13,692 bases of DNA from Bacteroidota bacterium (GTDB lineage Bacteria; Bacteroidota; Bacteroidia; Cytophagales; Cyclobacteriaceae): assembly GCA_023417955.1 (NCBI GenBank), contig JAEZDW010000053.1, positions 1-13,692 on the forward strand. The letters run 5' to 3'. Numbering within the stretch: the stretch's first letter is position 1; each line of letters opens with the position of its first letter. Both the position numbers and the translations under genes were made by a program. Under the pieces are notes generated by a model, which had not been told where the DNA came from, did no database searches, and saw nothing but the letters and a program-made list of their open reading frames with translations. This document shows, in pieces, positions 1-6,930 of the stretch.

Positions 1-34
1 ACTTTTCTTCCAGTTCGAAGTAATCCATATTCAT
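1..34 (-). CDS. N-terminal fragment of an unidentified gene downstream of trmB
   Basis: An ATG at 34 opens a frame that stays open to the window edge, giving MNMDYFELEEK (11 codons). It starts 14 bp after the trmB stop codon in the same orientation, so it is probably the next gene of the same operon. A second in-frame ATG at 28 is an alternative start. Eleven residues are too few to assign a family. From memory, trmB in Bacteroidota is sometimes followed by an MGMT-like alkyltransferase gene, but nothing visible here proves that. Confidence 0.45.
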   Translation of the reverse strand, partial: MNMDYFELEEK

Positions 35-48
35 AGATGGGGTGTATT

Positions 49-705
49 TCACTTAAATCGGAAACGGAGATACTTGATGGTCTCTCCTTTCGCAGCGAAC
101 TCTTCCTCATATCGCGTCCTGATATCAAAACACTCCGGCCGCAGGTCCGAGGTATAGATGTCCCGTGTAAATTTGAATTCATCGATGTCGTTGCGTTGAC
201 TGACTTCTTCGAGTGTATATTCAAAAAGAACGGTATTGTCTGTCTTGAGACGTAGCCACCCTCCAGGTCGAAGCAACTTCTTGTACATCTCAAGAAACCG
301 TGGACTTGTCAAGCGTCTCTTGATGTCACGTTTACGCGGGCGCGGATCGGGAAACGTCAGCCAGATTTCATCGATCTCGCCAGTGTCGAAAAAATTCTCA
401 ATGAGGAGAATTTGTGTTCTGAGAAAAGCGACGTTCGACAGGTTCTCTTCCGTTGCCAACGTGCTTCCCTTCCATATCCGTTCGCCTTTAATATCGACGC
501 CGATGAAATTGCGCTCCGGAAACATCCGGCCCAGGCCAATTGAATACTCACCCCTGCCACACGCAAGTTCGACTGTAATCGGATTCTCGTTCTTAAAGTG
601 ATCGCTGTGCCATCTGCCTTTGATCTCCCGGTAGATGGGTTTGCTGGGTTCGATTACATTGAGACGTTCCTCAATGATCCTGAACCGCTCTTGTTTTCGT
701 TTCAT
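49..705 (-). CDS. trmB: tRNA (guanine-N7-)-methyltransferase TrmB
   Basis: This cytoplasmic enzyme transfers a methyl group from S-adenosylmethionine to N7 of a guanosine in the tRNA variable loop (G46). The 218-residue protein has the usual family length. The SAM-binding motif is ELACGRGEYS (about residues 46-55), followed by the acidic GVD at 69-71. The family signature WLTFPDPRPRKR is at 115-126, KTDN at 154-157, and the C-terminal substrate motif TRYEEEFAAKG at 197-207. The motif-I variant ELACGRG, in place of the proteobacterial EIGCGxG, looks normal for Bacteroidota. The ATG at 705 overlaps the folC stop codon as ATGA, which fixes the start and implies translational coupling. It is probably the sixth gene of the exbB-to-trmB operon. 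Confidence 0.95.
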   Translation of the reverse strand: MKRKQERFRIIEERLNVIEPSKPIYREIKGRWHSDHFKNENPITVELACGRGEYSIGLGRMFPERNFIGVDIKGERIWKGSTLATEENLSNVAFLRTQILLIENFFDTGEIDEIWLTFPDPRPRKRDIKRRLTSPRFLEMYKKLLRPGGWLRLKTDNTVLFEYTLEEVSQRNDIDEFKFTRDIYTSDLRPECFDIRTRYEEEFAAKGETIKYLRFRFK

Positions 706-1997
706 AGATTGTCCAGTTCCGCGACAACAAAAGTACTTCCACCAATAAAAATCATATCATCTGGGGCAGCACGGTTTCTGGCTTCATTCACAGCACTTCG
801 AACATCCGGGACAATCACGCCTGAGAGTCCCGCCGACTCCGCGAGTTCAGCAAGCTGTGCTGCCGGCATCGCCCGTGGAATCTTCGCTTCACAAAAGTAA
901 TAGAATGCATCACCTGGCAAAACTTCAAGGACCTCACGAAGGTCCTTGTCCTTCACCACACCCAAAACGATATGTAATTTTTGAAAGCTTTGTGCGCGTA
1001 TTTGATTAACGACTTCGCGAATGCCGTCGATATTGTGACCGGTATCGCAGACGACAAGCGGACGTTCTCCGAGCTTCTGCCAACGTCCTTTAAGCCCTGT
1101 TAAACTCGTAACTTCACTTAGACCTTTGATCAATCCTTCCGAGGTAATGCCCCAGTTCAAATCATCAAGGACTTCAACAGCCTTCAGCACACCGATTAAA
1201 TTTTTTTGCTGATAATACCCTTGTAAGGGAATGTACAGTTCCGGGAAGATCAGGTCTCCTCCATGGAAGACATTTAGCGTAATACGGCCGGCCTTATGAA
1301 CAGGTTCAACCCTGAAATCTCCGGATGCAAAATAGATTGGTGAATCGAGTTCCTGTGCCCGCCGGATGAAGACGCTGTCAATTTCAGGTTGTCGCTCACT
1401 TATCACAACGGGAACACCCGGTTTGATGATACCGGCTTTTTCCCCGGCGATTTGCACCAACGTATCCCCTAACAGATCCTTGTGGTCCATTCCGATGTTT
1501 GTGATCAGCGAAAGCTCTGGCGTGATTACGTTCGTAGAATCAAGTCGGCCACCCAACCCGACTTCAATAACGGCAATATCAATACGCTCGCTGGCAAAAT
1601 AATCAAACGCCATAGCTACCGTAATCTCGAAGAACGACGGCCTGATTTCGTCAATGTACGGATGAATACGGTTGACAAAGTCTATCACAAATTCGCGCGA
1701 GATCTCTGCACCGTCAACGCGTATACGCTCGGTGAATTCATGCAGGTGCGGCGACGTGTACAAACCGGTTTTGTATCCCTCAACCTGCAGAACAGCGGCG
1801 AGCATATGCGAGGTACTTCCCTTCCCGTTGGTACCCGCGATGTGAACAGACTTGAATTTCTTTTGGGGATTATCAAGTATCTCGCAAAGTCGGATTGTAT
1901 TCGCGAGATCCTTTTTGTAGGCGGCACTGCCGACGCGTTGAAAAACCGGAAGGTTCTGGTAAAGGTACGTCAGGGTGTCGGCGTAGGTGGTAAACAT
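702..1997 (-). CDS. folC: Bifunctional folylpolyglutamate synthase / dihydrofolate synthase FolC
   Basis: FolC is an ATP-dependent ligase of the Mur ligase superfamily. It adds L-glutamate to dihydropteroate or tetrahydrofolate in folate biosynthesis. The P-loop GTNGKGS is at residues 55-61, the folate-site motif SPHL at 82-85, and EVGLGGRLDSTN at 145-156. NIGMDHKDLLG at 167-177 carries the metal-binding region. The C-terminal domain contains DTGHNIDG, equivalent to the DxAHNPxG motif, and ends in FIGGSTFVVAE. The 431-residue length is typical. I chose the ATG at 1997 because the protein then begins MFTTYADTLTYLYQ, matching the family N-terminus; an upstream TTG at 2006 would add only three residues. 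It lies 45 bp after the 72-residue gene and overlaps trmB by four bases. Whether it has both activities cannot be read from sequence alone. Confidence 0.95.
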   Translation of the reverse strand: MFTTYADTLTYLYQNLPVFQRVGSAAYKKDLANTIRLCEILDNPQKKFKSVHIAGTNGKGSTSHMLAAVLQVEGYKTGLYTSPHLHEFTERIRVDGAEISREFVIDFVNRIHPYIDEIRPSFFEITVAMAFDYFASERIDIAVIEVGLGGRLDSTNVITPELSLITNIGMDHKDLLGDTLVQIAGEKAGIIKPGVPVVISERQPEIDSVFIRRAQELDSPIYFASGDFRVEPVHKAGRITLNVFHGGDLIFPELYIPLQGYYQQKNLIGVLKAVEVLDDLNWGITSEGLIKGLSEVTSLTGLKGRWQKLGERPLVVCDTGHNIDGIREVVNQIRAQSFQKLHIVLGVVKDKDLREVLEVLPGDAFYYFCEAKIPRAMPAAQLAELAESAGLSGVIVPDVRSAVNEARNRAAPDDMIFIGGSTFVVAELDNL

Positions 1998-2042
1998 CCA
2001 CCGCAAATGTGCTTATCCTTCAAGGAATTTTCAATAGGCAGG

Positions 2043-2261
2043 CTACTGTTTCTTTGCAAGTCCGAGTTCTTCTGCAGGAAGGTTGAATTCACGGGCGCTG
2101 CTGCGGAGGAGACTATCGACTTCCTGGTAGGCCATCAGCTTGCCATCGATGTATGCCTGCTCTTCCGGATCAGCGAAGTTCTTGCGGTCGCGAAGTTCGC
2201 GGATGTTGGCATGTATTGAAATAACGACGTCCTGGATGAAAGAAACGTACGCGTCATTCAT
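2043..2261 (-). CDS. Conserved-looking small protein of unknown function between tonB-like and folC
   Basis: This 72-residue protein does not match a family I can name. It appears soluble and largely helical, with no signal peptide, no membrane segment and no cysteine. A charged N-terminal helix contains NIRELRDRKNF, followed by DPEEQAYIDGKLMAYQEV and a C-terminal segment SAREFNLPAEELGL. Its ATG overlaps the stop codon of the upstream tonB-like gene as TAATG, so ribosome reinitiation is likely and the start is well supported. folC follows after 45 bp. The tight coupling argues for a real gene rather than a chance frame. The context allows a role linked to the transducer or simply carriage in the operon. 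No function is assigned. Confidence 0.8.
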   Translation of the reverse strand: MNDAYVSFIQDVVISIHANIRELRDRKNFADPEEQAYIDGKLMAYQEVDSLLRSSAREFNLPAEELGLAKKQ

Positions 2262-3136
2262 TATTCAAGCCTTAGCGTAAACTCAACGATTCCTTTTGAT
2301 TTCGGAGGCGCATCGCCAGGCGATGTCTTTTCCAACCTGCTTTTTTGGATAAGCGCTTTCAGCATTCGCTCATCTTCGAAGTTGAGGGTTCTTTCAAGGG
2401 TGTTAATACCAATGATATCCCCGTTCTCATCTACTTCAATCTCAAAACGGACTTTGCCTGACAATGTACTTGTCAATCCCTTCGGTTGAGGCTGCGTTGC
2501 CCACGCCCAACCTGGCATTTGCAGTCCAAGCCCATTGTTGCCGCCCCCCGCCGGGCCGTTGTAAACGGCATTCTTATCAAGTGTGCCATCGGTCTGGCCT
2601 TTGTTACCGGACTTGTTCGCGTCGTTACCTTCGTTGGCTTTCTGACCAGCTTTTGCGTCAGCAGTCTTGTTGTCCGTTGTCGCGGACTTTGGTTTGAAGA
2701 GCGCATTCTCGTCGACCTTGGGTTTCTCCGGTTCCTTCTTTGGTTCAGTCTTTTCAACCGGTTTCTCAGGTTGCTTTACCTCTTCTTTCTTTTCCTTAAC
2801 CACCACCGGGCTCTCCACTTTCGAAACGATCTCCTGTTCTGCCGGTTTCGACTCAACTACTTCTTCAGGCTGTACCTGAGGTTCTTCAGGAACGGGATCA
2901 GGTTGATTGGGTTCCTCCTCCTTTGTGCCTTCAGAGCCTGCAGATTTGTCGGGTTGTGTATCACCCGAACCCTGTTTATCTTCTCCCCAGTTTACCACAA
3001 TACCAATTTCCGGGTGTGGCGGGTTGGGCGCTTTCCATGCAACGAGGAAAAACAACAAAAGAAATACTACTCCGTGAATAGTCAGCGAAGTAATCATTGC
3101 AATACGTTGGTTCTTTTTGTCCTCGGCCTGTATCAT
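2261..3136 (-). CDS. TonB/TolA-type energy transducer
   Basis: A 291-residue inner-membrane protein expected to carry energy from the ExbB/ExbD motor across the periplasm. A short cytoplasmic N-terminus precedes one membrane helix at about residues 13-34. The helix begins with S17-LTI-H21, the SxxxH pattern shared by TonB and TolA and needed for coupling in the E. coli proteins. Residues 50-150 form a Pro/Glu/Lys-rich linker (for example PEKPVEKTEPKKEPEKPK), as expected for a periplasm-spanning arm. A Gly/Asn/Lys-rich stretch follows to about 205. Residues 226-291 form a TonB-like C-terminal domain (GKVRFEIEVDENGDI to VEFTLRLE). The ATG lies two bases after the exbD stop codon. I leave the symbol empty because the sequence does not separate a TonB role from a TolA-like one. 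Confidence 0.88.
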   Translation of the reverse strand: MIQAEDKKNQRIAMITSLTIHGVVFLLLFFLVAWKAPNPPHPEIGIVVNWGEDKQGSGDTQPDKSAGSEGTKEEEPNQPDPVPEEPQVQPEEVVESKPAEQEIVSKVESPVVVKEKKEEVKQPEKPVEKTEPKKEPEKPKVDENALFKPKSATTDNKTADAKAGQKANEGNDANKSGNKGQTDGTLDKNAVYNGPAGGGNNGLGLQMPGWAWATQPQPKGLTSTLSGKVRFEIEVDENGDIIGINTLERTLNFEDERMLKALIQKSRLEKTSPGDAPPKSKGIVEFTLRLE

Positions 3137-3138
3137 GA

Positions 3139-3534
3139 TTATTTCTTTCCGGGTTTTGTTGCAACTACCACCTTAGCTTCAAGCTCCGCGGCTATGCCAG
3201 CCACGTACACGAGGTGCTCAGTAGGCACAGTCTCATCGATGTGAATAACAACCGATCCGCCTGGTGCGTTTAATCGGCTTTTGAGTTCGCCTTCCAAATT
3301 GGCCCTGCTGATCTTCTTGTCGTTCACGTAGTATTGAAAATCTTTCGTTACAGTAACGGAAAGTTTCTGAACTTCAATCACACTCTTTTTCGCTGATGGT
3401 AAATTCACCGGAAGGCCTGAAGGCGTCACAAAAGAGGATGTCAGCATGAAGAACACCAGCAACAGAAAGATCAGGTCTGTCATGGAAGCCATGCTGAAAC
3501 CAGCGTCTACTTTGTTTTTTGAATTGAGCCTCAT
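3139..3534 (-). CDS. exbD: ExbD/TolR-family biopolymer transport protein
   Basis: A 131-residue subunit of the proton-driven motor that powers TonB/TolA-type transducers. It has a cytoplasmic N-terminus (MRLNSKNKVDAGFSM), one membrane helix at about residues 18-36, and a periplasmic domain to the C-terminus. The helix contains MTDLIFLLLVFFML with Asp20, matching the proton-carrying aspartate (D25 in E. coli ExbD). The following SGLPVNLPSA is a family hallmark. The periplasmic part contains VVIHIDETVPTEHLV, the usual strand-helix region. The gene begins 21 bp after exbB ends and stops two bases before the transducer gene, so all three parts are probably made together. TolR is the alternative name; the neighbouring transducer does not decide between them. 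Confidence 0.93.
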   Translation of the reverse strand: MRLNSKNKVDAGFSMASMTDLIFLLLVFFMLTSSFVTPSGLPVNLPSAKKSVIEVQKLSVTVTKDFQYYVNDKKISRANLEGELKSRLNAPGGSVVIHIDETVPTEHLVYVAGIAAELEAKVVVATKPGKK

Positions 3535-3555
3535 AAAGCAGAAACGTTTAAGTGG

Positions 3556-4230
3556 TTACCGGGGTTCCTGAAGCAGGTCGATGAAGTCGATGGACGTGTA
3601 TTCCATCTTGTGAATAACCTTTTGCACACGTGTTACAAGATAGTTGTACGCAAGGTAAGCAATGATACCGACCATCAATCCGGCGACAGTAGTGATCATA
3701 GCGGTGTAGATACCGGACGAGAGCAGTTTCGGACTAACCGATCCCTCCTCCTGGGCAATGGCAATGAACGCCTGCACCATTCCAATTACAGTACCGAGAA
3801 ATCCGATCATCGGCGCGGCACCTGCAATTGTAGCAAGCGTAGACAGGTTCTTCTCAAGCTTGAAGATTTCGATCTTGCCCACATTTTCGATAGACGCTTC
3901 GATGGTCTTAAGCGGGCTGCCGATCCGTGAAATTCCCTTCTCTATCATACGCGCGACAGGTGTGTCATTTTGTGAGCACAGCATGCGCGCGCCGTTAACA
4001 TCTCCCCGCATCACCAGCTCCTTGACACGTCCCATAAAAGCGTCGGGATCCTGATTGGCTTTGTTGATCACCAGAAGGCGTTCGACGAACAAATAGATTG
4101 CTGCAACCGAAAGCAGAGCAATTGGAATCATCACGGGTCCACCCGCGAAAACAAGATCAATAATAGAAACGGATTCCCCCAGTCCTGAATCAACTGTAGT
4201 TGTATCCTGGGCGATCTGAAGTAAAATCAT
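3556..4230 (-). CDS. exbB: ExbB/TolQ/MotA-family proton channel protein
   Basis: A 224-residue inner-membrane protein forming the channel-bearing scaffold of the motor. The first membrane helix is at about residues 27-50 (GGPVMIPIALLSVAAIYL). A cytoplasmic loop of roughly 80 residues follows, containing GDVNGARMLC and the SIENVGKIEIFKLEK region. The two family-defining helices come next, at about 132-155 (APMIGFLGTVIGMVQAF) and 171-198 (TAMITTVAGLMVGIIAY). These carry the small and polar residues that line the ExbB/TolQ pore with the ExbD helix. The N-terminus before helix 1 is longer than in E. coli TolQ and lies outside or at the membrane face. It is the first gene of the exbB-exbD-transducer operon and is preceded by a promoter candidate at 4268-4299. 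Confidence 0.94.
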   Translation of the reverse strand: MILLQIAQDTTTVDSGLGESVSIIDLVFAGGPVMIPIALLSVAAIYLFVERLLVINKANQDPDAFMGRVKELVMRGDVNGARMLCSQNDTPVARMIEKGISRIGSPLKTIEASIENVGKIEIFKLEKNLSTLATIAGAAPMIGFLGTVIGMVQAFIAIAQEEGSVSPKLLSSGIYTAMITTVAGLMVGIIAYLAYNYLVTRVQKVIHKMEYTSIDFIDLLQEPR

Positions 4231-4267
4231 TCGTGTAGAGAGTAAAGTTTAAAAAATAAAAGTAGCT

Positions 4268-4299
4268 GAAATATACCGCTATGTAGTAAACGACAGCAA
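4268..4299 (-). promoter_or_regulatory. Candidate Bacteroidota-type promoter for the exbB operon
   Basis: On the minus strand, TTG (4299-4297) is separated by 21 bases from TATATTTC (4275-4268). TATATTTC matches the Bacteroidota -7 consensus TAnnTTTG at all but the last base. It lies in the only sizeable gap (98 bp) between the SPOR gene and exbB, about 38 bases upstream of the exbB ATG. The leader between box and ATG is AT-rich. The match is by eye and unscored. Confidence 0.35.
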
Positions 4300-4328
4300 T
4301 TACTGTACCGTACCTCAGGCGGAAAAAA

Positions 4329-5111
4329 TTAATATCTCACGACCCACAGCTGGTCACCAAATTCCCCACCCTTCAGTCCATCAGCCAACGCCTGGGCGTC
4401 CTGATAATTGTCACGGGAGTCGATTGCCAGTCGGTGGAACTTAGCTTCTTTACCAAACGGAGGAATGATCTTAACCTGCTTGCCATCCTTTGAAAGCTTC
4501 TGCGCGAAATCCATAAGGAGATCATCATCGATAGCACTCGCTACGACAACCCAGTATTGGCCGGTCCTTCCTGACAACATCTCAATTGAACCTTCCTTCT
4601 TGAGATTAGCCAGGGAATCAGCCTTCCGCTGTGCTGCTTCATCAGCGAGGCGTTTTGCTTCGGCTTCGCGGGCGCGTTGTGCATCACGCGCGCGTCTTTG
4701 TTCCTCCTCGCGAGCCAACCGCTCCTGTTTCTCTTTGTCCTGGGCTGGTTTATAATAAGCAAAATAATAGATTGCTCCTCCGACTACGACCAGTGTCAGC
4801 AGAATGGCAAGTACCTTGGGCCACACCGACTGATTGTTTTCTTCCATGTAAGCGTAGCGTGATTGGAATTCCTGATGTTCTTCATGGTGAGGCTCGTCGT
4901 ACACCTCTTCAGGCTGGACGAGGTCTTCCCTCACTTCGTTCGTCTCCTCATATACAGGCTCTTCGACAGGAGGTTCTTCTACCGGTTCATCCCGATCTAT
5001 CGGCTCGTATTCAACCTCCGGCAAACCAAACGTGTCATCGGTATTTTCATTATTGATGTTGTCATGATTTTCCTCTGACGCGTCGTCATTGTTTTGCTTT
5101 CTTTTAGCCAT
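4329..5111 (-). CDS. Single-pass membrane protein with C-terminal SPOR domain
   Basis: The 260-residue protein has four parts. Residues 1-95 are very acidic and Pro/Glu-rich (for example EPVEEPPVEEPVYEE) and predicted cytoplasmic. A membrane helix is at about 97-118 (WPKVLAILLTLVVVGGAIYY). A charged Ala/Arg/Glu coiled coil spans about 122-172. The C-terminal domain, about 183-260, has the SPOR layout: GQYWVVVASAIDDDLLMDFA, then KQVKIIPPFGKEAKFHRLAI, ending GDQLWVVRY. Established SPOR domains bind septal peptidoglycan stripped of stem peptides, so periplasmic wall binding and a division-related role are plausible. The N-terminus could contact a cytoplasmic partner. The gene sits between the outer-membrane barrel and the exbB operon and has a strong promoter candidate 40 bp upstream. 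The domain call is firm; the cellular role is inference. Confidence 0.88.
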   Translation of the reverse strand: MAKRKQNNDDASEENHDNINNENTDDTFGLPEVEYEPIDRDEPVEEPPVEEPVYEETNEVREDLVQPEEVYDEPHHEEHQEFQSRYAYMEENNQSVWPKVLAILLTLVVVGGAIYYFAYYKPAQDKEKQERLAREEEQRRARDAQRAREAEAKRLADEAAQRKADSLANLKKEGSIEMLSGRTGQYWVVVASAIDDDLLMDFAQKLSKDGKQVKIIPPFGKEAKFHRLAIDSRDNYQDAQALADGLKGGEFGDQLWVVRY

Positions 5112-5150
5112 ATTAAAAAATAGTTAGGTTCTAAGGATTAGCTAATTATA

Positions 5151-5180
5151 CAAAAATAAGCAAAATTTCCAGCTTACAAA
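5151..5180 (-). promoter_or_regulatory. Strong candidate Bacteroidota promoter of the SPOR gene
   Basis: On the minus strand, TTTG (5180-5177) and TATTTTTG (5158-5151) are separated by 18 bases. The second box fits TAnnTTTG exactly and the first fits the -33 TTTG element. The box ends 40 bases upstream of the ATG at 5111, predicting a short leader of about 30-35 nt. The palindrome ATTAGCTAAT (5137-5146) lies at the expected transcription start and could be an operator. This is the best promoter match I see in the window. Confidence 0.55.
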
Positions 5181-5208
5181 CGATTCCCGGACCTTACTCC
5201 ATCCGACC

Positions 5209-6909
5209 TCAGAAGCTCCACGTGATCCCTGCCGTGTACTGGAACCCGCGAGCAGGGTAATACAAGAACAGCGGATAGTTATTTCCTACGATGTTGTTGA
5301 ACTGCCCGAAGATTGAGAAACTCTGTGAGAAGAGGTATTCTATCTTCGCACTCAGGTCAAGTGCGCCATCCAGTTTGATAACGTTCCCTGTTTCAGGATC
5401 CATGCCCTTCATGCCACCCATACCGATAATATCAGCACTGAGCAGTAGTTTCTCAGCCACATTAAAGGAGGCACTCGCGTTCAGCTTATAACGCGGCAAA
5501 TGCCACGGCTCTCCGACTTCCTGATCCTTGCCAAGAGCGTATGTGTAAACGTCGCCGCGAAGGAAGAGCTTAACCTTCTCCGACTGTGCATAGCTGAGTG
5601 ATCCGAAGAGATTCGTGCGATAGAAAAATGCATCCGAATAAAGTACATCAAACTGAGCCTGTCCCCAGGGACGTTCAACGGTATTCGGACGGTTAACAAA
5701 GAAATGCATGTTACGCGATGCCGACATACTGATACCGGCATGAGCGCCGACTCTGTTGCCGACACGGGCGTTGATTGCCACATTGAGGTCGTACAGTTTG
5801 CTCAGGTGGTAAAGGGGTACATTGGGTCCCAGCCAAATATTCTTATACGAAAGTGTCTGCAGGGACACTTTCTCCATACCACCTTCGAGTGCTGCAACCA
5901 GATCAACAGACGGACTCAACGGATAAGTCACCCTTACGTTTGGGTAGATGTGAAAGTCTTTATTCAGCGTATCGTTTTCAAACGCAATTGTAAGCCCGAG
6001 TTTTATCACGAGGTCTTCAAGCGCCACAAAGGTATAGCTCGGCGATACGGAAAACAGGTTTCTTAACTTTGAAGACACATCGATGTCTTTTCGACTCAAT
6101 GCCGTATAGGATGCGTCAATGTTAAGGCGGGATTCGTCACTGATTTTGTAACCAGACTCAAAGATGATATCCGCCTCTGTTTCACGCGCATCGTATTTGT
6201 CTGCGAGGTAACTGATCTGGGCTCCGAGTTTGTACGAAAAGTCGGTATTCTTTGCATTCGAAATATCGCCGCCGATTCTAAAGAGATTGTATGCCTGCTT
6301 AATGTCCGAACCATCTACCTCAAGTTCTTCTGGATAACCGTAGAAATGCGTCGTTCTGTTTTCAGCATCGATACGTCCGGAGAAAGCAACTGACTGGCTG
6401 AACGTCCTTCCAAAGAGTGAGGCCTTGGTTGTTCCGTTTCCCGAATTCTTACCGTCAACCGGCCCTTTTGCTGAACTTGAGTGGTACAAATGAGCACCAA
6501 CAAGTTTATCCTTGTCCTTCCGTGAAGTGATGTACCCTTCAAGCAGTGGCGACCCAAAATTTCCATAGCCAAGTCGCAGAAAACCACCATAGATAGTGCC
6601 TGGGGATGCAGGCTTTAGTTTAAGTGGTCTGATCAACGGAGTCACCGGCGGTGCTGAAAAATTAAACGGTTGAAAATCGTAGCGTATTGGTGGCTTTATC
6701 GGCTCCGAAGGACGTGGTGGAATCTTCTCGAAATTGCGATTCGCCGGTGGCAACGTTAGCTCGCGCGTTTCAACAATTTCGATATCCACCGAAGGGATCT
6801 CCCCTGTCCAGTCTTTCTGACCATACGCAGCAAAACCGAAAAAGCAAAGAGACGCAACTGTTGCAACTAAGGATCTTGCAATTTGAAATGAAAAGGATGG
6901 CATCTTCAT
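5209..6909 (-). CDS. Outer-membrane beta-barrel protein, plug-less TonB-dependent-receptor-like
   Basis: The 566-residue protein starts with a signal peptide (residues 1-30, hydrophobic VATVASLCFFGFAAYG, cleavage likely before Q31). Residues 31-104 are an exported N-terminal arm with a TonB-box-like hydrophobic stretch (VDIEIVETREL) and a Pro-rich spacer (EKIPPRPSEPIKPPI). From about 105 (YGGFLRLGYGNFGSPLLEGY) the sequence is alternating aromatic/polar beta strands to the end. It finishes GITWSF, with the terminal Phe typical of barrels inserted by the BAM machinery. I see no globular plug domain of TonB-dependent receptors; the N-terminal arm is too short to hold one. The gene begins 21 bp after the TPR gene and is probably cotranscribed with it. 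The ligand or cargo is unknown. Confidence 0.8.
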   Translation of the reverse strand: MKMPSFSFQIARSLVATVASLCFFGFAAYGQKDWTGEIPSVDIEIVETRELTLPPANRNFEKIPPRPSEPIKPPIRYDFQPFNFSAPPVTPLIRPLKLKPASPGTIYGGFLRLGYGNFGSPLLEGYITSRKDKDKLVGAHLYHSSSAKGPVDGKNSGNGTTKASLFGRTFSQSVAFSGRIDAENRTTHFYGYPEELEVDGSDIKQAYNLFRIGGDISNAKNTDFSYKLGAQISYLADKYDARETEADIIFESGYKISDESRLNIDASYTALSRKDIDVSSKLRNLFSVSPSYTFVALEDLVIKLGLTIAFENDTLNKDFHIYPNVRVTYPLSPSVDLVAALEGGMEKVSLQTLSYKNIWLGPNVPLYHLSKLYDLNVAINARVGNRVGAHAGISMSASRNMHFFVNRPNTVERPWGQAQFDVLYSDAFFYRTNLFGSLSYAQSEKVKLFLRGDVYTYALGKDQEVGEPWHLPRYKLNASASFNVAEKLLLSADIIGMGGMKGMDPETGNVIKLDGALDLSAKIEYLFSQSFSIFGQFNNIVGNNYPLFLYYPARGFQYTAGITWSF

Positions 6910-6930
6910 GATCGTAAAAAATAGGAACGA

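Noticed and set aside
1482..2219. 245-codon plus-strand open frame opposite folC and the 72-residue gene
   Set aside because: It lies antisense to FolC, whose motifs are unmistakable, and its translation shows no domain or export signal. Long antisense frames are common opposite well-used codons.
2486..3244. 252-codon plus-strand open frame opposite the transducer and exbD genes
   Set aside because: It is rich in Leu/Phe/Arg because it mirrors the Glu/Lys/Pro-rich transducer linker. The real gene on the other strand carries SxxxH and a TonB-type domain.
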